Shown here: one piece after another, positions 1 to 8,559 of the stretch
Numbering within the stretch: position 1 is the stretch's first letter
Layout: each line of letters begins with the position of its first letter
Source of the DNA: Parachlamydiaceae bacterium
GTDB taxonomy: Bacteria; Chlamydiota; Chlamydiia; Chlamydiales; Parachlamydiaceae
Length of the DNA: 10,658 nt
Direction: 5' to 3'
Assembly (NCBI GenBank): GCA_013414685.1
Contig: CP058704.1
Span: forward strand, 2,680,286-2,690,943
The notes under the pieces: generated by a model
The model's database searches: none
What the model was told of the DNA's origin: nothing
The model's input: only the letters and a program-made list of their open reading frames with translations
Program-made: the position numbers and the translations under genes

Positions 1-402
<402 letters not shown>

Positions 403-427
403 TTCTTTTTAGAATTTGGCAAATCAT

Positions 428-465
428 AAAAAGCCGTTAGAACAAATTGTTCTAATGGCTTTTTT
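428..465 (+). terminator. Rho-independent terminator of rpoC
   Basis: A 16-base-pair stem with one G-T wobble has left arm 428-443 and right arm 449-464, closed by the 5-base loop AAATT. The right arm ends in a run of six T (460-465). It lies 25 bases after the rpoC stop and should end the rpoBC transcript. The A-run at the left foot means it could also work on the opposite strand. Confidence 0.93.
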
Positions 466-1241
466 ATACTGAATATTTGTGACATTTCTTTTTAGATATT
501 GCCCGTGAAATTTTTCTGTGAATTTTCTCGACGAAAGATTTTCAAATCATCGCTTCGTTATAAGCAAAGTTTTGTGTTTAATAATAGACCTTTCGAAATC
601 AAGAACGGTCGGAATCTTTTCCCAATAGGGCCCTCTTATTTTATGACCTGTGTGAGCGATTGGATTAATCTTAAAGATAACCCTTAGCCCATTCCAAAAG
701 ATCTGAATTTGAACCCATGCAGTTAAAGATTTTTAAAAAGCGAGTTCATCGGGCATGTTTGTGAGCTATTTAACCTTTATAGACCCCTTCCAGTTATGAC
801 CGAGTCAGCTTGCCATTGTCCCTAAATCTGTCTGCATCGCAAGCGCATTTAAGTGACACCTTAGAACAGCCTTGCTTGATCAAAATCAAAACGATCCTTA
901 GCAATTTCCGTCGCGATATTAAGTGAGAAAATTGATTACATTGACTTTTGTTGTTTTTGATCTAAATCATAGGATTGATGAGAAATACGCTTCTTCATAC
1001 GGGACTTTCTTGATCAAATTAGAAACCTTATCAAGTTTTTCCACTTTAGACGGAAAAGACCTGTTTTTTTCTTAGAAATCGACATTTTTTTCAAATTTGT
1101 ATCTTCTTGTATTTCATAAATTTGGGGTTTTTCGCGTACAAATTTACAGGGTCCTGGAGCTTCGATACTTGCGTAATTGAGTCAGAGATATTTTTGAATT
1201 AATAACTAATATTTAAGAGAGGGTAGTAAGGATTTTTTTAT
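466..1241. other. Gene-poor AT-rich stretch after rpoC
   Basis: About 780 bases hold no gene I can support. A 62-codon plus-strand frame (499-687) has no ribosome binding site and no recognisable motif. On the minus strand, around 560-690, about 40 codons stay open, but I recognise no family and could not extend the frame by assuming homopolymer errors. The stretch is stop-rich in all frames and has long T and A runs near 1070-1100. It could be decayed sequence left by whatever event separated rpoC from tal, or simply a long upstream region for the next gene. No tRNA or rRNA was seen, and no insertion-sequence ends. Confidence 0.5.
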
Positions 1242-1270
1242 TTGTAAAATCATTAGTAATACGTTAATAT
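1242..1270 (+). promoter_or_regulatory. Candidate sigma70-type promoter of gene A
   Basis: A -35-like TTGTAA (1242-1247) is separated by 17 bases from a -10-like TAATAT (1265-1270). Transcription would start about 25 bases before the chosen ATG at 1303. Both hexamers match the consensus at 4 of 6 positions, so in such AT-rich DNA this is suggestive only. Confidence 0.4.
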
Positions 1271-1289
1271 CCCTTTTTCGATAAAAACA

Positions 1290-1296
1290 GATGAGG
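1290..1296 (+). promoter_or_regulatory. Ribosome binding site choosing the gene A start
   Basis: GATGAGG sits 6 bases before the ATG at 1303. An in-frame ATG at 1291 lies inside this site and has no purine-rich sequence at a suitable distance upstream (only AAAACAG). This favours 1303 as the true start, removing four residues from the longest frame. Confidence 0.6.
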
Positions 1297-1302
1297 TTGT
1301 TT

Positions 1303-3398
1303 ATGGAACCTGGCTTATTCGCATCGAGAAATAAAACGCCTGCAAATGGAGAGACTCAATTAGAAAAATTTTCCCTCCTAGAAAGGTCTACAAAGACTAT
1401 CCTTGTTTGGAGCCAATCCCCAAAATTTAAAGTGCCTATGCGTGTCATCGCAGCCATTGTTGGCTTTGCGACAACAATTTTTGCAGCTCTTGGGGATATT
1501 TTAATCCATGCCACACTCATGGCAGGCAAAGGGATTCTTATATTGCCCATTCTTCCTTTGAAAATCTTTATCAAAAAAATCCCTAACGATTTCGATATTG
1601 GTTCACCCTTTGTGCACTTGAAAGTGGTCTTAGAACGTGCAGGTCAAATATTTTATCTTCCCATCCTGGTTGTATTGGATCCTCTGAAAGCGCATCGATC
1701 TTCTATTATAGGAAAAATGACCGAGGATGAACTTCAAAAGTATGAAGGTGAACTTAGAGAAGAATATGAAAACAGATTAAAAGAATTGGATGATCTAAAA
1801 TCACTTGATCAGAAGCAGCAGCAAGAGCAAATCCTGAATCTACAGAAAGAACTTCAAGAAGCGCAAAAATTTTCTTCGGAAAATAAGGATGCAGATCAGA
1901 TTAAAGAATTAGAAGAAAAGTTAAAAGACCTCCAAAAGACAAGCAAGAAGCGATAGCAAAACTTGAAATTCAGTTGAAAGATTTAGAAAAAAACTAAATG
2001 AAACGGAGCAGGCAAAGGCAGAGAACAAGGATTCATCAAGCCCCAATTTGACACCGGCCTCTCATGAAGATGATGAGTGGAACGATGTTGAGATAGCTCC
2101 TCGCAATCTTTATCCTCAATTTTTAAAGGCTACGCCTGAAACGCCTGACCTAAAAAAAGGAACATAGAAGTGTTGCTGTGCCTAGCTATTCCAAAGGGGG
2201 AGCTTCTGCGGTTGCAGTAATGCCTGAAAAAAAGAAGCTGAATTTGTCGACTTTAGGACGTTGCAACCACGTGCGGATCTAATGAAGGCCATCCAAAAAG
2301 GTTCCCCGCTTAGAAAATCGCAAATTATCACTCCCAAAGAAAAAGAATTAGAGTTCAAGAAAAATGAAATCGATCAACTTGTTTTAGGTCCTCCTCTCCA
2401 AAATTATTATGCTTTTGTTAAATGCATGAGAAAATTCTTTAAAGGCTTGGTTGAGGGTAAAACCATAAAGGAATTAGGCATCGATGTTGAGGAATTAACA
2501 GCGCATACCAGTGAAGCTGAAAAGGAAATTGAGTTAGCTGAAAATAAAAACAAAGATTATTGGGAGCAGAAACTTGAATACTATCAAGCGCTTTATTTGC
2601 ATACGAAACCCAGAATAAAAGAATTTCAACAAAAGTTGTCTGAGGCAAGACAACAACTTGAGGAAAAAGCAGAGCAAGATCGAATCAAACTTGTGGCCGA
2701 TCTAGCCCTTCAAAAAGAGCAGGAAAAGTTAAAAAATCTAAAAGCGCTTGAGTTCTTTGATATCGAAAAGAAGCTCCTTGCCGGTGAAAAGAAGAATGAA
2801 GTTGAAGAACTTATCCAAAGAGAAAATGAAGGAAAAAATATTGCTATAAAGGACATTCAGGATCTTTTATTAAAAAGAAATAATTTAAGAAATGTTTTAA
2901 ATGAAATGCAAAGTAAAAATACTTTCAGTTTAAATAATGACCAAATTGAATTATTTGATACTCTTGTAAATATGATTGCAAAAATTAATCAAACGTTTAT
3001 TCATGCACATAATCCACCTGCCAATTTTCAGGTGACTGCATGGGGTAGAAAGTCTCATCAATCCATGCAAGGGATCTCAAATAATGCCTTAAAGGCGCTT
3101 GCATTTTAGATATAGAAAATGATCTTAGGACTGAAAAAACTAAAGTCAATCGGCTTATAGAGGGAATTAACGAAGACTTTGAAGTGATTACCCAGTTTAA
3201 AAACTTAAGAATATTGACGGGGATTCAATAGCTGTATTTACGCAATTGCGTGCCGAATTGCAAGCGGCAATTTCAAAAGAGGAATCCTTTAACCAGGCGC
3301 AATTCAAAGCATGTGTAAATATTGTCGAACGCCTCAATCAAGGAAAACATTTTAGTCAGCTAGCGAGAAGCAATTCCATGAAAAAGATTTCTCCATAG
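1303..3398 (+). CDS. Gene A: Inc-like membrane coiled-coil protein with a WH2-type actin-binding motif (frame broken at homopolymers)
   Basis: I do not recognise a named protein. Repairing six homopolymer breaks (A 1934-1937, A 1987-1993, A 2152-2158, A 2227-2233, T 3104-3107, A 3199-3203; the third has one A too many, the others one base too few) gives 699 residues. Layout: polar N-terminus 1-45; hydrophobic region about 46-90 with GDILIHA at 64-70; SPFVHL at 101-106; second hydrophobic stretch to about 125, ending LDPLKA; Glu/Lys/Gln-rich coiled coil from about 145; an acidic, Pro/Ser-containing linker; PRADLMKAIQKGSPLRKS at about 322-339, a good WH2 match; then a long helical C-terminal domain. 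No cleavable signal peptide is seen. The N-terminal region is paralogous to genes C and D, the C-terminal region to D only. Inference: a type III-secreted inclusion-membrane protein that contacts host actin. The family is clear within the window; the function is unproven. Raw open pieces are 1291-1956 and 2261-3109. Confidence 0.7.
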
Positions 3399-3431
3399 TT
3401 TGGAGTAGAAGAATATATTCCCCTTCCAGTT

Positions 3432-3467
3432 GAAAGTTGGAAGCACTATATGCTGATTCCAACTTTC
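3432..3467 (+). terminator. Hairpin after gene A, possible terminator
   Basis: GAAAGTTGGAA (3432-3442) pairs perfectly with TTCCAACTTTC (3457-3467). The loop can extend the stem through AGCA/TGCT. It lies 33 bases after the gene A stop, where a terminator is expected, but no T-run follows, so it may instead be a transcript-end or processing hairpin. Confidence 0.45.
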
Positions 3468-3583
3468 TATGGAGCACAAAAAGTCCCATAAGCCAAAAAA
3501 CACTTTTGGAGAGGTTCATCAATCAATTTCATCCAATTTTGGACTGATAAAAAAATCTTACTGCTTTTTAGATATTTATTTTT

Positions 3584-3659
3584 AACCCACATATTTATTT
3601 AACAATTGAAATAATTTAAAGATTAAATTATAATCATCTTTTCAAAATTTTTGTGGGTT
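3584..3659. repeat. Inverted repeat flanking the gene B promoter
   Basis: AACCCACA (3584-3591) and its exact complement TGTGGGTT (3652-3659) stand 60 bases apart, one upstream of the -35 and one just before the gene B start codon. The left arm would not be transcribed from the promoter proposed here, so a DNA-level operator is more likely than an RNA hairpin. Eight base pairs may be coincidence. Confidence 0.3.
3606..3634 (+). promoter_or_regulatory. Sigma70-type promoter of gene B
   Basis: TTGAAA (3606-3611), 17 bases, then a perfect TATAAT (3629-3634). This is the best promoter match in the window. Transcription would start near 3641, leaving a leader of about 26 bases with no clear Shine-Dalgarno sequence; GTGGG at 3653-3657 is the nearest candidate. 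Confidence 0.65.
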
Positions 3660-3666
3660 TTTTAAC

Positions 3667-6600
3667 ATGTCTTCACCAGTTTCCAATAATAACAATGTTT
3701 ATTTTCCTCAAATTCAGCCTATAGCTCAAAGGGAAGGCAATCAAGTTGCTCAAAATGAAATTTTACAAGAAAATTTATCCCAGATTTCACAGGAGGAAAG
3801 CCTTTTCAATATTAAAAATAATAAGGTTTTTTTGAGTCTCTTATTCTTATTATAGAAACAAAAAATCGATTAGAATCAAAAAGATTTTAAAACATCCTCT
3901 AATTAAAAATCGGCTGAACCAATTAGATTTAAGATTCGATGATTTAGTTGAATTGTGTTCTAAAAATAAACAGACCCTTAAAAATCCAATCGTTGAAAAA
4001 CTTTTCGCGGAGCAATGTGTACGACAATTAGCTGCTTTAAATATCGAAGCATCAAATGGCAAGATGAGCTTCAGGGGTGGGTGCAAAAGTCTTCTCTATT
4101 TATAGAGTTGCTCTCCAATCATAGTCTTCCATTATCCCTACAAGAACCCCTAAAATGCTATCTATTACAAATTGAAAAAGAATCTTCATTCGAATCTTCA
4201 GCACCTTTTACAGCTCAAAGTGAAGATTTTCATGCATCAAACTGGGATTATTACCTAGGGACAGGCTCAGCTCTAGCTTACTTAGCTATTGAAGTGGCCA
4301 AAGCAGTGGATGGTTACGATTTTCGACATAACGGCATTCGATTAAGGGTTCATCAACCTCGGGATGGAAAGGCAAAAACGCGAGCGTATATTTTAAAGGT
4401 TTTAAAGAATTTCAGTCGGGGCGCCGACAGTTTATTTTGCCGCTGACCCGAACGCTCCCTATCAAAATTATAAATCAGTCATGCTTTATATCATCCAGTG
4501 CTTAAAGGAGGACCGTAAAGCTTATTATGAAAAGCATCCTAATTATTTAGATAAGGAAGTCTATGAAAGTCAGGTTAAAGAATTTGAAAAGAATGGAATT
4601 AATAGACTTGCCGATGACCAGCGTTATGCTTTTGAATGGACTGCAGTTCGTCTAATTGGGCTAGAACAAGAAATTCAAAATTCTCAATCTGAGAGAGACG
4701 TTGAATTGATTATGCAAAAATTCAGAAGAATTTATGCAGATTTATCAAATGATTTTATGGATCTTACGGTATGCACTACAATTGATCCTCAATCTTTTTT
4801 ATTCGTTCAAACTATAAGCCGATTCCTTACATAGGCATTCCTCCTTCCTTGATAAATCTAGCTTCTGACGTGGGCGTTTGGGGCGCTGCACCACAAGAGC
4901 AAATCCTCTATAGTCTTTCAAAACTATCCAATCTAAAATACCATCCTCGGGAAATTCAAGAGACGCTGAATCAATTAAAAGAACTCTACGAAAAATCAAA
5001 ATGGATCCGATCAATAGAGAACTTATGGATCAATTTTTAGTCTTGTGGTCCACAATTCCTTCCAATCAAGAGCTTCTTAAACCAAAAGATCAATATGGTT
5101 ATGAACCGGATAGTTTTTATTCACTGGCGTGTTTTATTTCTGAACTGCAAAATTACATTGGAATTTCTCAATCAACTTTGAAAGAGTTATTAAAGCTAGG
5201 TGAAAATCGTTCTTTTTATTTTAATTCTCTACTCGATGATGCCCTTTTTGCTCTTTATAAACGCTATCCTCGTGTCTATGACTCGCTCTATCATCATCCT
5301 GAGGAAACTTTTAAAGATTTAAAGGTATTAAAAGTTGAAATTGATGAACTTAAAAAAGAACATCAGGCAGAGATCGAAAAGAGAAAACATCCGATTTCAC
5401 AATTCTCTGAAGCTCTCGATATTCTTTTAAACACTCCGCGGCCGGTATCCATTGAAATTGAGGAAATTAATTTTGAGGAAATCAAACAGAGGGCTGAAAA
5501 TATGATTTTGGCTCCTTTAGATGGCATTTCTGAAAGAATTGTGGTTTTCAAGAAAGCTCTTGCGGCATCAAAAAAGACCCGATTGCTTATTTTGAAAATG
5601 CCTACGCTCAACTCTCTGAATTAAAAACCTTTTTGGTCACCCATGTTTTAAATTGTAAAAGTCTTGATTGGGAGTCTCGCACAGAGGCAAAACAAGCTTA
5701 TCTATTTATTGAAGAAATAGAAGTTGCAATGGCTCATGCCCTTTTGAAAGAAAAAGAGAATCATCCCGAAGAAGTATTAAAATTAATCTCCAAAATTGCG
5801 ATTAGCCAAAACTTTTTAAAGAAGAAGCAAAAAATTATGAGCATTTGGAAGAACTTCTTATAAAAGTCCGGGCTCAAAATCTTTTAGGCTATCAAAAAAT
5901 TCGGCAAAATATTCTTAATAGCTTCCTGATTAAGAATTTTGAAAATTCCAAAGTTTCATTGGATCATGTGGTTCAAAATATGCAAACCAATTTGCATGTG
6001 GGATTGGCTTCAGCTCTGGAACAACTTATTGAACAGCAATCAAAAAAGAAACACTTTCTGGTCTGGCGACTCAGCATACTTCTGAATTAGGAAAAATCAG
6101 ATGGATCGTTCCAGGCGAAGATTTTGTACCTGCTAAGAAAGGAGAAATTTTGGTCATTCAAAATCCTGCCCCCGAGGTTCATAAATATGCTGATGCTACA
6201 GCTATTATTTCAGAACAGGGCGGCATTTTTAGTCATGCGGCGATCACTTTTTCTGAAATGGGAATTCCTGCTTTGCTAGGTTGTGCAATTCAATCCCTTA
6301 AGTCCCTACATGGGAAATATATCTACTTGCAGTTATCGAAAGAATCCTCCTTGACAGAGCTACCTCAAGAGGCAGTGGATATCCTTGAAACTTTTTCTAA
6401 TTTAGCATTAGAGACGGCTGCGCGAATTGAAACGCTCCCACAAGATTTTCAAGTCCCTGTTGCCGAAAAATTTTATGAGCTGGCCTTTGAAAAATTATCG
6501 CCAGATGAGCTTATTCCTTATATGCAATTACCATTGGCTCAGAAGTATTTTGAAAAAGAGAAAAACAACATTCAAACTTTAGAAAAAGGTTCTGGAAAAC

Positions 6601-7589
6601 AGAAAATCTCTTTGAAAGAGGATATCTTCTAGAACAAATTGAAAAGAGATCGAATAAAGTATTAAAGGTTGCGTTAGTCTGGAATGCAGAGGAAGCCAAA
6701 AAATTGAACAAAAAATGTTAGAGCTTAGAAGGCAAACTTCAAACATTGAAATAAAAAGAATCTCATTTGGAGCAAGCGGAAAGAAAGAAAATTTAGATCG
6801 TCTGAATGAAGCACTTCCCAAAGATTTAAAACATTTTGAAATTCACATTCCAAAGTATTGGGGTTTTATAGCCCAAAAACTCATTTGGGAGGCAAACCCT
6901 GAATTAAAACTTCAGATTCAGAAAATTTTAGATTTAAAATGCACCCCAAAAGAGCAGAGTCAGCAAATTTTAGCACTTTTGTCAAATGCACAATTCGATG
7001 AATCGATATGTGCAGGCATTGACATCGATGGCGACTTGATTGTGAGGTCTTCTGCACGTTTAGAAGATCTTGGCAAAAATGCCGCCGCTGGAATTTTCTC
7101 ATCGATCGTTGTGAAAGATCGTCAAAAGCTTCCACAGGCTTTTCGAGAGGTTTTCATGTCTGCTTTTTCTGAAAAAGCGCTAGCCTATTATGCAAATTTA
7201 GACCTTCAAGATAAAGAAGCGATTTTTGACATGGGCTCGATCGTTCAACAATATATTTCAGATGGAGAATATTCAGGCGTCGCTTTTTCTGCTGCTGATT
7301 CTAAAAATTGGGATGTTGCCGGACTTCAGTTAGTAAAAGGATTGGGCGGGGAGTGGATGGGACGCAAACACCCATACAAGTATTGTTTGACACAAGGGAT
7401 CAATTATTAATAGATCTGCGTATGAAACTCGGGGAAAAATTCTCCCTTAAAGTTGAGGAGATCAAAGAAATCGCTTCTTTAATGAAAATTTTGGAAAATC
7501 AATTTAAAGCCCCGGTTGAAATAGAATTTGTGGTGAAAGGAAAGCAACTTTCGATTGTTCAATTGAGACCCATTACAACTCTTCAATGA
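3667..7589 (+). CDS. Gene B: dikinase-like protein with phosphohistidine domain followed by C-terminal ATP-grasp domain (frame broken at homopolymers)
   Basis: Thirteen one-base homopolymer repairs give 1311 residues. Residues 1-50 are polar, Asn/Gln/Ser-rich and probably disordered. Residues about 60-800 are mostly helical and unrecognised; a Glu/Lys-rich helix lies near 5330-5390. From about 835 comes a PEP-utiliser swivel domain, with GGIFSHAAITFSEMGIPALLG carrying the presumed phospho-acceptor His860 (codon 6234-6236). An ATP-grasp domain follows: GASGKKENLDRL (from 1039), IPKYWGF, VRSSARLED with Arg1131, AAGIFSS, VQQYISDGEYSGVAFS, GLGGEWMGRK, and the end VQLRPIT (Arg1305). PPDK and PEP synthase have ATP-grasp, then His domain, then a PEP barrel; here the His domain comes first and the barrel is absent, as in alpha-glucan water dikinases. 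Expected chemistry: transfer of the ATP beta-phosphate through His860 to a substrate. The substrate is unknown and no carbohydrate-binding module was recognised. Own promoter; cytosolic or secreted. Domains are secure, the glucan role is a guess. Confidence 0.78.
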
Positions 7590-7600
7590 TTTTAAAGTGT

Positions 7601-7629
7601 TTGTAATTTAAATTATAATATGTTATTAT
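7601..7629 (+). promoter_or_regulatory. Candidate sigma70-type promoter of genes C and D
   Basis: TTGTAA (7601-7606), 17 bases, then TATTAT (7624-7629), about 30 bases before the gene C ATG. An overlapping choice is TTTAAA (7591-7596), 17 bases, then a perfect TATAAT (7614-7619). The whole 70-base gap between B and C is extremely AT-rich with no terminator hairpin, so read-through from B is also possible. Confidence 0.45.
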
Positions 7630-7659
7630 TTAACTTTTTATTAAATTATTTGTAATATA

Positions 7660-8559
7660 ATGAATTCTATTCATAAGTCTACCTTTTCAAGAGTTGAAAG
7701 TTTTTCATTAAGTGAAAATTTCACTTATCGAATGGCTTTATGGAATCACGCAACGAATTCCAGGTTAAAACCCCTTGTTGCAAGAATTTTGGGGTTTGCC
7801 TGTGGAGCTTTTGTTGCTCTAGGGGATTTTCTGATCCATGCCGCTCTGTCAGTTTGCAAATCTTTGATTGCTGTATCAATTTTGCCTTTCAAGTGCTGTT
7901 TTCCTATTCCCCAAGATTTAAAGTTGTCATCCTCCTTTGTCCATTTGATTTATGCGGTTCGAAGCCTTTTTCAAGTGGCCATTTTGCCGTTTGCATGCTT
8001 ATTAAATCCCGATCGAGCCTATCGTATCTGTGAACATAATCGATATGAAGAGGTAAAAATAAAAGAGATGGAGCATGCTCTAATTGCTCAAAAGATGGAT
8101 CAAATAAAAGCTGAATTTACCTCTAAGGAAAAAACTGTAGAAAGTCAAAGAATTACCTTAACTGACCTCGGTAATAAGTTAGAAAGATCTGAGCATAGTT
8201 TGCATCAAGAAAATCAAACGCAAATTGAAAAGATAAAAAATCTTCAAAATGAAAATGATCATCTAAAGGATAAAATCAGAAATCTAAAAAATAATTTGCC
8301 CGAAATCCACTCAGACGAATCACATGAAAATGAAATTATTGCAAATTTTCAACAACAACTTCAAGAATCTAACGAGCGTTGTGCTTCGATTCAAGAAAAA
8401 TCTTCGAAGCTAATTCAAATGTCAATGAATTGAAGGATCGTGCGGAAAATCTAAAAATTGAGAAAATAAATTAGCAGAACAAAAGCAGATCTTGAACAAA
8501 ACATCGAACAACTGCAAACAGAAAACCAAGAACTTCAGCAAGCTAAAGGTGAAACGTGA
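7660..8559 (+). CDS. Gene C: short Inc-like membrane coiled-coil protein (frame broken at homopolymers)
   Basis: The frame is open from ATG 7660 to 8433. Repairing three A-runs (8396-8400, 8463-8466, 8481-8484) extends it to the TGA at 8557-8559, 300 residues in all, ending LQTENQELQQAKGET. Residues 1-35 are polar. A hydrophobic region of about 38-82 contains GDFLIHAAL, SSFVHL sits near 90-95, and a last hydrophobic stretch ends LLNPDRAY at about 121. The rest is an almost pure coiled coil rich in Glu, Lys, Gln and Asn. The same signature residues occur in genes A and D, so these are paralogues, but C lacks their C-terminal domain and any WH2-like motif. No Shine-Dalgarno sequence precedes the ATG; the start is chosen because MNSIHKSTFSRVESF resembles the gene D start. 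Likely a membrane-anchored, coiled-coil inclusion-type protein, possibly oligomerising with A or D (inference). Confidence 0.7.
8545..8551 (+). promoter_or_regulatory. Ribosome binding site of gene D inside the gene C end
   Basis: AAAGGTG lies 4 bases before GTG 8556, inside the last codons of gene C. The GTGA overlap (GTG 8556-8558 with TGA 8557-8559) is the usual arrangement for translational coupling. It supports GTG 8556 over the TTG at 8581, which opens the longer unrepaired frame but has no ribosome binding site. Confidence 0.6.

Noticed and set aside
499..687. 62-codon plus-strand frame after rpoC
   Set aside because: No ribosome binding site, no recognisable motif and no sign of a longer repaired frame.
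6580..6610. GSGKT in repaired gene B, resembling an ATP-binding P-loop
   Set aside because: The first Gly of GxxxxGK(S/T) is missing, the match depends on a repaired base at 6596-6599, and it lies in a linker between domains.
3667..7589. Ordinary PEP synthase or pyruvate phosphate dikinase
   Set aside because: The domain order is His then ATP-grasp, the C-terminal PEP-binding barrel is absent, and the protein ends just after RPIT.
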